Below are positions 8,418 to 16,341 of a stretch of DNA of 64,000 nucleotides, piece after piece; within the stretch, counting starts at the first letter, position 1, and the number at the start of each line of letters is the position of its first letter. The notes below the pieces were generated by a model. That model saw only the letters and a list, made by a program, of their open reading frames with translations, was not told where the DNA came from and did no database searches. This DNA is from Anaerosomatales bacterium (lineage in GTDB: Bacteria; Actinomycetota; Coriobacteriia; Anaerosomatales; SLCP01), in the NCBI GenBank assembly GCA_029210645.1, contig JARGFT010000003.1, positions 1 through 64,000 on the forward strand. Reading direction: 5' to 3'. A program made the position numbers and the translations under genes.

Positions 8418-9002
8418 CTACTCGGCCACCTCTTCGTTCTCGGAAGCCTCCTCGGCCTCGGCCTCATCGGTCTCCGCCTCTGCTTCGGCGGCTTCCTCGG
8501 CCTCGACTGCGGCGATGACTTCCTCGACGGTGGGCTCGGCCTGTTCGACCACGCCCCCCTCGGGAACGACCACCACGGTGACCTCGGTCTTGATGTCGCG
8601 GTAGACCTGCACCGTGACGGTGTGCTCGCCAAGCTCCTTGATGAGACCGTGCGCGTCGACCTTGCGGCGATCCACCTCGGCATCGAGCTGGGCCGCGATC
8701 GCATCGACGATCATCGGCGAGGTGACCGAGCCGAACAGGCGGCCCTCCTCACCCGCCTTCGCCTCGATGGTCACGCGTCCGCCCTCGAGACGCTCGGCGA
8801 GCGTGCGAGCCTCACCGATGCGCTCCTCTTCACGCTTGAGAATGTTGCCCTTGCGGGCGTCGAGCTGCTTGAGGTTGCCGGGCGTCGCCTCGATGGCGAG
8901 TTTGCGCGGAAGCAGGTAGTTCACTGCATAGCCGCGGGCGACATCGACGACGTCGCCTTCACCGCCCTTGCCCTTCAGCTCCTGTGTCAGGATGACCTTC
9001 AT
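8418..9002 (-). CDS. rplI: 50S ribosomal protein L9 with long acidic C-terminal tail
   Basis: Binds 23S rRNA at the base of the L1 stalk. The N-terminal domain (MKVILTQELKGKGGEGDVVDVARGYAVNYLLPR) and the C-terminal domain (GRLFGSVTSPMIVDAI with the DIKTEVTVVVVPEG strand) are both present within about 150 residues. A further ~45 residues are almost only Glu and Ala, ending EEASENEEVAE; the usual family length is about 148. The ATG at 9002 is placed 6 nt after AAGGAG; the track start at 9005 is a GTG directly before it. It lies downstream of the DUF2232 gene. Confidence 0.96.
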   Translation of the reverse strand: MKVILTQELKGKGGEGDVVDVARGYAVNYLLPRKLAIEATPGNLKQLDARKGNILKREEERIGEARTLAERLEGGRVTIEAKAGEEGRLFGSVTSPMIVDAIAAQLDAEVDRRKVDAHGLIKELGEHTVTVQVYRDIKTEVTVVVVPEGGVVEQAEPTVEEVIAAVEAEEAAEAEAETDEAEAEEASENEEVAE

Positions 9003-9059
9003 CACGTACTCCTTGTCCGTCGCCGGCGCATTGTCGCCGGCACGAGCGTGCTTATGACT

Positions 9060-10025
9060 CTAGTCCCCGCTGTTCTCATCCTCAACCCTCTCGGGCAAGG
9101 TTGAGTCTTCGCGGGGCAACTTTCTGAAATTCGCCCAGAAATCGATCAGTCCCACGATACTCACGAGCGGCATCACGCTGTCGGCCAGCACGAGCAACAC
9201 GTAGCCCAGGCCACGAGCCACCCTGCCGAGCCCGATGCGCCGGTAGAACGCCGCGACCACCCCGAGCCCCTGCGCCAGCAGTAGCAACCGCGTGCCAAGC
9301 AGCAGGTTCAGGCCAACCGTCGTTGCGGTCGTCCCGTCGCTCATCACGCGTCCCGCGGCCAGGAACACGAACGCTCCGATGAACGGCCACAGCACATGCA
9401 AGCTCAGGTCGACCGCGTCCAGACGTGGCAATCGCTGCACTGTGGCACCGGTCCGGCTCGCCGCCCAGCCGGCAACGGCAACCGAGAGCACCGCCGCAAG
9501 CAGCGCGCTTGCGAAGTAGTCCACGGGCCAGAGCCGGAACATCGTGTCCGCCAGTACCTCGGCGTCCACTCCGAAGAGCATTCCGTCCGCCCCGGCACCG
9601 CCAGCCGCCTCGACGAACACCGCGACTGCCGATTGCGCACTCTCGAGCGTGATCGCAAGGAACGTCGTTCCCTGCAGCCACGCGTACAGCACCGCTGACG
9701 CCAGCGAGCCGGCTGCGATCGCCGCAGTCAGGAGCGTGACGTTTGCGAGCGCCGTGCGACGCTGCATGCCTCCGATGGCAAACAGCAACGCCACGAACGC
9801 CGGGACAAGCAATGCTGCATCGTAGGGAGCCATGAAGGTGCCGAACGCCACCGCCATGCCGCCCGCAAGAGCCGCCAGCGTGACCCTGCCGCGGTAGACC
9901 AGGCCTGCCAGCCCTGCCGCGGCCATCGGGAACCCGATGGCGGGAAGGACGGGCGCCAGGAATCCTCCAAGGACGACGGCCGCAGAAAGCAGGACGCCGT
10001 CCCGTGTGTGGGAGAGATCGGGCAC
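9060..10025 (-). CDS. DUF2232 (YybS-like) integral membrane protein
   Basis: A 321-aa protein with about eight hydrophobic segments and a charged C-terminus (FWANFRKLPREDSTLPERVE). DUF2232/YybS proteins are typically encoded between rpsR and rplI, as here, where it begins 7 nt after the rpsR stop (GTG start at 10025). Its role is unknown; the fold resembles membrane components of ECF-type systems (family knowledge). Assignment rests on context and topology. Confidence 0.75.
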   Translation of the reverse strand: MPDLSHTRDGVLLSAAVVLGGFLAPVLPAIGFPMAAAGLAGLVYRGRVTLAALAGGMAVAFGTFMAPYDAALLVPAFVALLFAIGGMQRRTALANVTLLTAAIAAGSLASAVLYAWLQGTTFLAITLESAQSAVAVFVEAAGGAGADGMLFGVDAEVLADTMFRLWPVDYFASALLAAVLSVAVAGWAASRTGATVQRLPRLDAVDLSLHVLWPFIGAFVFLAAGRVMSDGTTATTVGLNLLLGTRLLLLAQGLGVVAAFYRRIGLGRVARGLGYVLLVLADSVMPLVSIVGLIDFWANFRKLPREDSTLPERVEDENSGD

Positions 10026-10032
10026 TCCAGCG

Positions 10033-10296
10033 CTACCTGCCGCGGCGGCCGTCGACCTTGCCGCTGACCACCGGGACGGTGTAGGGCACGAGCGCCATCT
10101 CGCGTGCGCGCTTGACCGCGACTGAGAGCTGGTGCTGGTGCTGGGCGCAGTTGCCCGAGACCCGGCGCGGCTTGATCTTGCCGCGGTCGGTCATGAACTT
10201 CCGCAGCATCTGTACGTCTTTGTAGTCGATGTACTCGACCTTGTCCTTGCAGAAGGCGCAGTACTTGCGCCTCGGCTTGCGTACGTAATCGGACAC
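10033..10296 (-). CDS. rpsR: 30S ribosomal protein S18 (zinc-type)
   Basis: An 87-aa protein that dimerises with S6 on the 30S platform. The core signature is [34 protein letters not shown]. The N-terminus retains CAFCKDK, and with NCAQH it forms a C-C-C-H set, marking the zinc-binding (C+) version. The ATG at 10296 is preceded by AAAGGAGG. A C-terminal [11 protein letters not shown] extension follows the conserved end. Confidence 0.97.
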   Translation of the reverse strand: MSDYVRKPRRKYCAFCKDKVEYIDYKDVQMLRKFMTDRGKIKPRRVSGNCAQHQHQLSVAVKRAREMALVPYTVPVVSGKVDGRRGR

Positions 10297-10391
10297 GTCC
10301 GATCCTCCTTTCGCCTCTCTCGAAGCGACGCTTTCAACATGACGCGGACCGTTGGCGGGAGGGATCCGCCCTCCGGCCCGCTGCTACGTTC

Positions 10392-10805
10392 CTAGAACGG
10401 GATCTCGTCGTCAGACGGGAGATCCGCTGCCTCCGGCGCGGCGAACGTGCGTCCGCCACCCCCGCCGCCCTCACCGCGCGAGGACATGAACTCGATCTCG
10501 TCGACAACGACTTCGAGCTTCGAGCGCTTCTCGCCCTGCTGGCTCTCCCACGAGCTGAAGCGAAGCTTGCCTTCGATGGCGACCTTCTGCCCCTTGCTCA
10601 GGTACTGTGCCAGGGCCTCGGCACGCGTGCCGAAGATCGTGCAGTCCACGAAGTTGGGTACGTCTTCCCACTCGCCGGTCTGCTGGTTCTTGCGGCGGTC
10701 GTTCACCGCAACACCAAGCTTGAGCACGGCCATACCACCAGAAGTCGAACGCAACTCCGGGTCGCGGGTAAGGTTCCCGCTGATCACGACTCGATTGATA
10801 CTCAT
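10392..10805 (-). CDS. ssb: Single-stranded DNA-binding protein
   Basis: A 137-aa OB-fold protein that coats ssDNA. The fold runs from SINRVVISGNLTRDPELRST through FVDCTIFGTRAEALAQYLSKGQKV to LEVVVDEIEFM, followed by a short Gly-rich linker and the acidic tip DDEIPF that recruits partner proteins. The ATG at 10805 gives the conserved MSINRV start; the ORF-track start adds 14 unrelated residues. It lies between rpsF and rpsR in the classic operon. Confidence 0.97.
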   Translation of the reverse strand: MSINRVVISGNLTRDPELRSTSGGMAVLKLGVAVNDRRKNQQTGEWEDVPNFVDCTIFGTRAEALAQYLSKGQKVAIEGKLRFSSWESQQGEKRSKLEVVVDEIEFMSSRGEGGGGGGRTFAAPEAADLPSDDEIPF

Positions 10806-10880
10806 CTCAAACCACCACCTGTTTCTCGAAGCGAACACCGGCCACACCGCACCGGTGAACCGCCTGTGTGCTGCGTGCGA

Positions 10881-11174
10881 CTACTCGCGGTCGTCGCGAC
10901 GAAGGATCATGTAGCGGAACACCGGGTCAGTGATGTGCAGCACGCGGTCGATCTCGGCGATCGCATCGGGGGTGTTGTGGAAGTTGATGAGCACGTAGTC
11001 GCCATCGGTCGCGTCGTTGATCTCGAACGCAAGCCGGCGCTTGCCCCATGATTCGACGGCGTCGACGACGCCCCCCTCGGCGGTGATGAGACCCTGAGCC
11101 TTCTCGACGAGCCCCTCACGGGTCTCCTCGTCCAGGCTCGGGTCGAACAAGAGCAACATTTCGTAAGCCTTCAT
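10881..11174 (-). CDS. rpsF: 30S ribosomal protein S6
   Basis: A 97-aa ribosomal protein and partner of S18. Typical segments are MKAYEMLLLFDPSLDEE, WGKRRLAFEINDATDGDYVLINFH and ITDPVFRYMILRRDD. The ATG at 11174 has a strong GGAGGAGG SD. First gene of the rpsF-ssb-rpsR-DUF2232-rplI series; a promoter and a leader hairpin lie directly upstream. Confidence 0.97.
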   Translation of the reverse strand: MKAYEMLLLFDPSLDEETREGLVEKAQGLITAEGGVVDAVESWGKRRLAFEINDATDGDYVLINFHNTPDAIAEIDRVLHITDPVFRYMILRRDDRE

Positions 11175-11198
11175 GTGTCACCTCCTCCGGGCTAAGCG

Positions 11199-11230
11199 GC
11201 TCCGGGACCATGAAGGCAGCTGCCCGGAGC
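11199..11230 (-). promoter_or_regulatory. Leader hairpin upstream of rpsF, possible S6:S18 control element
   Basis: The transcribed leader contains GCTCCGGG and CCCGGAGC, a perfect 8-bp stem around a 16-nt loop, just before the rpsF SD. Many bacteria regulate this operon by binding the S6:S18 dimer to a leader hairpin bearing an exposed CCG (established). The stem is seen; assignment to that element is inference. Confidence 0.4.
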
Positions 11231-11248
11231 AGGAAAATGAGCCCTCGC

Positions 11249-11277
11249 AGTGTATCACCGAGCTACCACTGCGGCAA
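11249..11277 (-). promoter_or_regulatory. Sigma-70-type promoter of the rpsF operon
   Basis: On the minus strand, TTGCCG (11277-11272) and TACACT (11254-11249) are separated by 17 bp, about 75 nt before rpsF. The -35 and spacer lie within the 3' end of the upstream M23 peptidase gene. Confidence 0.5.
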
Positions 11278-12355
11278 CATCCTGTCGTTCGACTGTGACA
11301 GCAACCTCCGGAACCGGGGCCGAGCGCCAGACGGGCCACAGCAGTGCGGCACCGAGCACCGCGGCCAGCGCTGCAATCGCCGAGACGGGCAGGGGTGCTT
11401 CCCTCATCGCCTCGGCGCGCCGGTCAACCGCCAGTGAGGACACTCCGGCGTCGGGGATGACCCCCGCAACGCTGATACTCGCACGCGCCCGCCCCGGCCC
11501 CGAAAGTGCGGCGGGCGCTGCGACGTCGGGAGCAGAGGCGGCCTCAGCGCTCGCGCTCCCGGCACGCATCTCGACCGGCGCACCGACTCCCGATGCGACC
11601 GGGACACTGCTCGCCGCCGGTGGACTCTCCCCGAGCACCCCGCCCGACGGCAGTGTCACGCCGTGCGCAGGCACGGGCTGAGCCCCCGTCACCCCAACCG
11701 CTGAGCCCTGAGAAGACGGTGCCCTCATCGGTTCGACGCGGGAGGTCTCGGGAACCGGGTCTGCACTCGGACCACCGGCCACCGCGACCGGTGACGGAGC
11801 GGCGGGCACGAGGGCGGGGTCGACCGGGACGGAAACCGGCTCGGCCATGTCGTTCGCGGCCGCAGCCGGGGGCTGCAGCAAGAACGCCATCGGATCGATG
11901 TAGAGCGAGCCGCGCCGGGCCCCCAGGTGGAGATGTGACTCACCGGACGAACGGTCGCCGCTGGGGGCAAGAGTCCCGATCCGTGCCCCCGCCGCAAGCG
12001 TGTCGCCGGCGCTGACAACCGCCTCGGACAGCGGCATATAGGTCAGCCGCAGGTCACCGCTCTCTACAGTGACTGCGATGGTGGTGGCTCCCTCGCCTGC
12101 GGGCACGCGGCCCGAGAAAGTGACGGTCCCGGCGAGCACACCGGTGACTGCAGTACCTCCCGTGGCCGCAAGGTCCACTCCGCGGTGCACCGAGCTGGTT
12201 CCGTTCTCCCCGACGTAGCTCGAACCGAACCCCAGCACGACCGGGGCGGTGCCTGGCAGCGGCCAGCCCTGATCGGCACCATCGGCTGCGGCGATGCCTG
12301 TGAAGAGGACGCCGACCAGAAGCAGTCCTGCGAAGCGGAGTACACGCGCGCACAT
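11255..12355 (-). CDS. Exported M23 (LytM) peptidase with C-terminal membrane anchor
   Basis: A 366-aa protein with an N-terminal signal or anchor (LRFAGLLLVGVLFTGIAAA). The M23 domain, about residues 30-165, carries the zinc residues: HRGVDLAATGG (HxxxD) and SHLHLGARRG (HxH), so it is probably an active peptidoglycan endopeptidase. A long Pro/Ala/Val-rich spacer leads to a second hydrophobic segment (VSAIAALAAVLGAALLWPVW) near the C-terminus. The ATG at 12355 is 6 nt after GGGAGG; the ORF-track start adds 55 unrelated residues. It lies downstream of tRNA-Gly. Confidence 0.85.
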   Translation of the reverse strand: MCARVLRFAGLLLVGVLFTGIAAADGADQGWPLPGTAPVVLGFGSSYVGENGTSSVHRGVDLAATGGTAVTGVLAGTVTFSGRVPAGEGATTIAVTVESGDLRLTYMPLSEAVVSAGDTLAAGARIGTLAPSGDRSSGESHLHLGARRGSLYIDPMAFLLQPPAAAANDMAEPVSVPVDPALVPAAPSPVAVAGGPSADPVPETSRVEPMRAPSSQGSAVGVTGAQPVPAHGVTLPSGGVLGESPPAASSVPVASGVGAPVEMRAGSASAEAASAPDVAAPAALSGPGRARASISVAGVIPDAGVSSLAVDRRAEAMREAPLPVSAIAALAAVLGAALLWPVWRSAPVPEVAVTVERQDVAAVVAR

Positions 12356-12508
12356 CACATACCTCCCGACTGACCGGGCCACGCAGGAGGTCGAGGGGAC
12401 GTGGCGCTCTACGAACAAGTGTTCGACATCGGGCGGCGGAATCCTGCCTGGGGATCGGAGAATCTCGCAAGAGCAACGGCCGCCCGGAGGCGACCGCGAT
12501 GATGGTGT

Positions 12509-12584
12509 TGGAGCGGGCAACGGGTCTCGAACCCGCGACCTACAGCTTGGGAAGCTGTCGCTCTACCTACTGAGCTATGCCCGC
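12509..12584 (-). tRNA. tRNA-Gly (anticodon CCC)
   Basis: Read by hand on the minus strand: acceptor GCGGGCA/TGCCCGC, D-arm GCTC/GAGC, anticodon stem ACAGC/GCTGT with loop TTCCCAA (anticodon CCC), T-arm GCGGG-TTCGAGA-CCCGT, and an encoded CCA end after a T discriminator. It totals 76 nt and reads GGG codons. Confidence 0.95.
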
Positions 12585-12632
12585 ATATCGGTTCCGCATC
12601 GTACCGCACCGCCCGGGAGCGCGGCAACTACG

Positions 12633-13301
12633 CTACGAGCCGGTCAGCGCCTTCTTCAGCGCCTTCTCGTGCGCAACCGCGGTGAATGCGATGACCTGGT
12701 CGCCGGGTTGCAGCAGCGTGTCGCCGTGCACCGTCACGACCTCGTCGTCTTCGCGAACGATCGCAACGAGGATGCAGTCGCTGGGCAGGTCCAGCTCGGA
12801 GACCGCCTTGTTGCATACAACGCACCGGTCGGTGGGCAATTCGATCTCGATGATCGCCATGTTGCCTTTGCGAAGCGCGATCAGCGTGCGGATATCACCG
12901 ACCGTCGCCTCCTCCTCGATCATGCGCGAGATGATGGTGGTCGAGGAGATCGCTTCGATCCCCAGGGCGTTGAAGATGTGCTCGTTCTTCGGGTTGTTGA
13001 CGCGAGCGAGCGCCCTCGGCACGCCGAACGCCACCTTGGCAAGCTGGCAGGCGACGAGGTTGTCATCGTCGTCCCCGGTGGCGGAAGCGAACACCTCAGC
13101 CCGCCCGACCCCCGCGTCTTCCTGGTACGCGGCATCGCAGCCATCGCCGTGGATGACGAGCGCCCGGCCGGGCAGTTCGGCAACGAGTTTCTCGACGATC
13201 TCGGCGCGCTTCTCTATCAGCCCGACCTCGTGGCCGGATTCCAACATCGTGCGAGCGAGATAGGAGCCGACCTTGCCACCGCCGTTGATGACGATGTACA
13301 T
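12633..13301 (-). CDS. TrkA-type NAD-binding potassium channel regulator (second of pair)
   Basis: A 222-aa RCK protein. The Rossmann TrkA-N domain starts MYIVINGGGKVGSYLARTMLESGHEV with an acidic residue ending the second strand; the TrkA-C domain begins around residue 135 (MAIIEIELP) and ends with PGDQVIAFTAVAHEKAL. Such proteins gate Trk/Ktr K+ channels in response to nucleotides. It follows the other TrkA-type gene by 4 nt. No membrane TrkH/KtrB subunit is in the window. Confidence 0.9.
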   Translation of the reverse strand: MYIVINGGGKVGSYLARTMLESGHEVGLIEKRAEIVEKLVAELPGRALVIHGDGCDAAYQEDAGVGRAEVFASATGDDDDNLVACQLAKVAFGVPRALARVNNPKNEHIFNALGIEAISSTTIISRMIEEEATVGDIRTLIALRKGNMAIIEIELPTDRCVVCNKAVSELDLPSDCILVAIVREDDEVVTVHGDTLLQPGDQVIAFTAVAHEKALKKALTGS

Positions 13302-13305
13302 GCGC

Positions 13306-13947
13306 TCACTCCTCCATGTAGCGCTCGATCTTGCCGAACGCCTCTTCTTTGACCGACGCCATCACGATGTCGCCTGCGTGCAGTACGGCCTCGGGTTCCG
13401 GCACGAACATCTCATCGCCACGCGAGATGGCGGCGATGCGGAAGCGCCGGGCGATCTCGATGTCGCCCACTCGCTTGCCCTCGACCGCCGCGCTCGCCTT
13501 GAACTGCACGATCTCGACGTCACCCAGCGCTGAGACGTGGTGCCCGTGTCCCACCTTGATCTTGTCGAGGAGGACCTCGGCCACGAGCGTCGTGCCGCAC
13601 ACGTAATCGAGCCCCAGCTGCTGGTAGGTACGCTCGCGCTGCGGGTTGTACAGCCGCGCGACGACGTGCTGCACGCCGAAGATCTTGCGCGCCACCTCAG
13701 CAGCCATCAGGTTCGTGTTGTCGAGGTTGGTCACGGCCGCAAAGGCGTGCGCCTCACGGATGCCGGCCTCCTCCAAGACGTCCTCGTCGAACCCGAGGCC
13801 CTTGATGGTCACGCCGTTGAAGATGGTGCCGAGCCTACGGAACGCCTCGGCGCTCTTGTCTATCACGACAACGTTGTGGCCCTCTATGGACAGAAGGGTC
13901 GCCAGCTGCGATCCGACTCGTCCGCACCCGACTACGATGACGTTCAT
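13306..13947 (-). CDS. TrkA-type NAD-binding potassium channel regulator (first of pair)
   Basis: A 213-aa RCK protein with TrkA-N motif MNVIVVGCGRVGSQLATLLSIEGHNVVVID and TrkA-C domain near residues 135-210, ending HAGDIVMASVKEEAFGKIERYM. The ATG at 13947 gives the canonical N-terminus; the ORF-track start adds 15 residues. It is the leading gene of a two-gene operon and probably pairs with the next gene to gate one channel. The missing channel subunit must lie elsewhere. Confidence 0.9.
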   Translation of the reverse strand: MNVIVVGCGRVGSQLATLLSIEGHNVVVIDKSAEAFRRLGTIFNGVTIKGLGFDEDVLEEAGIREAHAFAAVTNLDNTNLMAAEVARKIFGVQHVVARLYNPQRERTYQQLGLDYVCGTTLVAEVLLDKIKVGHGHHVSALGDVEIVQFKASAAVEGKRVGDIEIARRFRIAAISRGDEMFVPEPEAVLHAGDIVMASVKEEAFGKIERYMEE

Positions 13948-14002
13948 CTGCGCTCCCTGCCTCCGCCTGCCGACGTGGCATCGTCCCGGCACCGGTCATG
14001 GG

Positions 14003-14031
14003 ACGCTACTCCCTCGGCAAGGGGGTGTCAA
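14003..14031 (-). promoter_or_regulatory. Sigma-70-type promoter of the TrkA pair
   Basis: On the minus strand, a consensus TTGACA (14031-14026) and TAGCGT (14008-14003) are separated by 17 bp. They lie about 55 nt upstream of the first TrkA start and just past the hairpin that follows the DUF5679 gene. Confidence 0.55.
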
Positions 14032-14042
14032 CCGGACGCACA

Positions 14043-14071
14043 GCGGGCGCCGGGAGAGTCCCGACGCCCGC
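14043..14071 (-). terminator. Hairpin terminator after the DUF5679 gene
   Basis: GCGGGCGcCGGGA and TCCCGaCGCCCGC form a 12-bp stem with one internal mismatch and a 3-nt loop, 25 nt after the stop codon. No T-run follows. Confidence 0.5.
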
Positions 14072-14095
14072 CGAATCACACCCTCTTACGGGCGA

Positions 14096-14242
14096 TTACT
14101 TGCCGATCTTGAACATCTTGGTGCCGCACTCGGGGCAGACACCCTGGGTCGCCGGACGGCCGTTCTTCATGGTGATGGCCTGGGCGTCCTTCATCTCCCG
14201 CTTCTCCTTGCACTTGACGCAGTAGCCTTCCTTCGCAGCCAT
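14096..14242 (-). CDS. DUF5679 small zinc-ribbon protein
   Basis: A 48-aa gene too short for the ORF track, read from the minus strand: MAAKEGYCVKCKEKREMKDA, then ITMKNGRPATQGVCPECG and TKMFKIGK. The two CxxC pairs (CVKC and CPEC) and the MKNGRPA block match the DUF5679 zinc-ribbon family. The ATG at 14242 follows GAGGAGCGTTGC. Function unknown; a nucleic acid or protein binding role is plausible for such ribbons. Independent unit ending in a hairpin. Confidence 0.85.
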   Translation of the reverse strand: MAAKEGYCVKCKEKREMKDAQAITMKNGRPATQGVCPECGTKMFKIGK

Positions 14243-14365
14243 GCAACGCTCCTCTCATACCGGTACGGACGTGCCCCGACCGCGTGTGGCGGCGGGCATT
14301 AAGCCAGGAATCCCCTCGTGCGAGAACTTCCTCGACAGTCATGTTTGCACTTCCTGAGGCGCTTG

Positions 14366-15037
14366 TCATTCCCTCTCCCCCTCGGGATGGGGCCGAGTGC
14401 GTCGCCCACACAGCGCCAGGAGCGCCGCTCCGGCGAGCGATAGTGCGCCCCAGATGCCACCCGAGGCGACCCAGAAGGGCTCGGGGAAGAGCCGGATGAG
14501 GAGCGCGTCCGCCGGGAACTGCCACGTGCCCTTCTCGAAGAAGAGCGCGTGAAAGCCGGCGAAGAAGCGGTCGAAGTCGGCAAGCGCGATCACCGCAGCA
14601 AGCGCCGCGAGCGCGACGACGAACAGGGCGCCGGCGTGAAGTGAGAGCGCCAGCTCGCGTCGGCGGCGGAGTTGCAGCACAACGACAACCCAAACGATCG
14701 CCGCACCCGTGACGAGCAGCGTGACGGTGCGTGCGGCGGCAAGCACCACCCGCACGTCATCGAGGTGAGAGGTCGCGCTCTCGTCGAAGGCCGGGCGACC
14801 GTCGGCCAGGCTGGCCGGCAGCGTGGCTCCCGGCTCGTCGGCGACGAAGGCGCGGACACCCTCGGCAAGCGCACGTGCCTGCTCGACGTCAAGATCAGCC
14901 CGCGCGGGAGCGTCCACCCACACGACCAGTGTGCGCGTGTACGCGGGGAGCAGCATCAGCCGAAGAGGGAGGCCGATCACGGCAAGCGCAAGGCCGAACC
15001 CCGCCACCAGCGAGGCGAGACGCCATCCCGTTGTCAT
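14366..15037 (-). CDS. DUF1461 (TIGR01906) integral membrane protein
   Basis: A 223-aa protein with about five hydrophobic segments. The closing block FDRFFAGFHALFFEKGTWQFPADALLIRLFPEPFW is diagnostic of the TIGR01906/DUF1461 family, which has no established function. The extracytoplasmic loop lies between the first segment and about residue 100. Its ATG overlaps the stop of the GGDEF gene by 4 nt (ATGA), so the two are probably translated together. Confidence 0.85.
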   Translation of the reverse strand: MTTGWRLASLVAGFGLALAVIGLPLRLMLLPAYTRTLVVWVDAPARADLDVEQARALAEGVRAFVADEPGATLPASLADGRPAFDESATSHLDDVRVVLAAARTVTLLVTGAAIVWVVVVLQLRRRRELALSLHAGALFVVALAALAAVIALADFDRFFAGFHALFFEKGTWQFPADALLIRLFPEPFWVASGGIWGALSLAGAALLALCGRRTRPHPEGERE

Positions 15038-16254
15038 GCCGGTGCACCGGCGAAGATGACGCGATTGCCGCCGCCGGTCAGGGCCGCATGAAGTGCCTCG
15101 TCGGTCGCGGAGAGCAGCGTATCAAGCGTCGGGCCGTTCTCCGGGTAGGTGGCCACCCCGATGCTCACGGTGACGCTCGCGTCTTCCAGCCTCAGGCTCT
15201 CGACCGCCGAGCGGAGCGCCTCTCCGACGGCAAGCGCATCGCCCGGACCGGGAGGCCCGCCCGCCGTTCCCTCAACGAGCAGCACGGCGAACTCCTCGCC
15301 GCCGAAGCGACTGAGCACGTTGGCGTCGTTTGAGCCCCCGACGCAGCACTCCTCGAGGGTGCGCGCGAGCGCATCGGCGACAGAAGCGATCATCGCGTCC
15401 CCTCGCGTGATGCCAAACACCTCGTTGAAGCGAGCCAGATCATCGATGTCTAGCATGAGTACGGCGAAGGGGTGCGTGTCTCGCTCGGCACGAAGAACCT
15501 CGCCCGAGAGCGACCTGAGGAAGTACTTGCGGTCGTACAGGCCGGTCTTTTCATCAACGATCGAAGCCTCGGCCAGCTGTCTCTCCCTGGAGCGCAGCTC
15601 CGATGTCATCAGTGTGGCGACCATCGCGATGCCGCCGAGCACCGTCACCTGCCACAGGTAGCGCACGGCTACGAAGGTCCTGCTGGCGTGCAAGTCGCCG
15701 AAGGTGAAGGGTATCTCCACGTGTACGAGCAGCCCGAAGTACTCGCCCCAGACAACCACGCCGTAGGCGAGCGCGCTGAAGCCCGCGACGATCCATGCGT
15801 CGCGCGACCGTGGAAGAATGAACGCTGCTTCGAGCACGAACAGGGCATACATCGCGTAGAACCACGAGTTGACGCCCCCCGAGTAGTACACGAGCACGGA
15901 GACGACGATGACGTCGAAGAGCAGCTGGGCGTGGTTGAGGAAGGCGATGTTGCCGAGGCGCTTGTACGTGAGGTGGTAGTACGCGTTGTAGAGGCAGGCG
16001 AAGGCCACGGCCAGCGCCGGCACGCGGATGTTCGGTGCGAGCTCTGCCCACGACGCCTCGGTCCCGTATATCCATACGCCGAGAAGCGTGAAGACGCTCA
16101 AGACCGCTACAAGCGCCCATCGCACGTGGATGACAAGACCGACCCGCGCGATGTTCGCCTGCAGGGCCTCGATGTCGTAACGAGTCGGCCGCTCGCGCCA
16201 TGACACCATCGCGCGACGCGCGAGCGCTTTCGTGAGGCGGTTCGGGCTGACCAC
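15034..16254 (-). CDS. Membrane-bound diguanylate cyclase (GGDEF)
   Basis: A 406-aa protein with about six N-terminal transmembrane helices (residues ~45-215; e.g. RVPALAVAFACLYNAYYH, NSWFYAMYALFVLEAAF) and a C-terminal GGDEF domain from DEKTGLYDRKYFLRSL onward. The active loop is FGGEEFAVLLVE, a functional GGEEF form, so c-di-GMP synthesis is likely. No RxxD inhibitory site precedes it at the usual distance. I place the start at the GTG at 16254, behind GGGAG; an ATG at 16209 is the alternative. The ORF track extends this frame to 17415, but that part is antisense to the next genes. It overlaps the DUF1461 start by 4 nt. Confidence 0.88.
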   Translation of the reverse strand: MVSPNRLTKALARRAMVSWRERPTRYDIEALQANIARVGLVIHVRWALVAVLSVFTLLGVWIYGTEASWAELAPNIRVPALAVAFACLYNAYYHLTYKRLGNIAFLNHAQLLFDVIVVSVLVYYSGGVNSWFYAMYALFVLEAAFILPRSRDAWIVAGFSALAYGVVVWGEYFGLLVHVEIPFTFGDLHASRTFVAVRYLWQVTVLGGIAMVATLMTSELRSRERQLAEASIVDEKTGLYDRKYFLRSLSGEVLRAERDTHPFAVLMLDIDDLARFNEVFGITRGDAMIASVADALARTLEECCVGGSNDANVLSRFGGEEFAVLLVEGTAGGPPGPGDALAVGEALRSAVESLRLEDASVTVSIGVATYPENGPTLDTLLSATDEALHAALTGGGNRVIFAGAPA

Positions 16255-16341
16255 ACAGGCTCCCAGGCAACGGGTGCGACACGGCATCACAAATCCAGGC
16301 ACAGTATACTGGACGCACGCGAGCCCACGGAGTCGATGCCC

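Noticed and set aside
12356-12508. c-di-AMP (ydaO-type) riboswitch upstream of the M23 peptidase
   Set aside because: Such riboswitches control cell-wall hydrolases in actinobacteria, but the conserved sequence blocks were not recognisable here.
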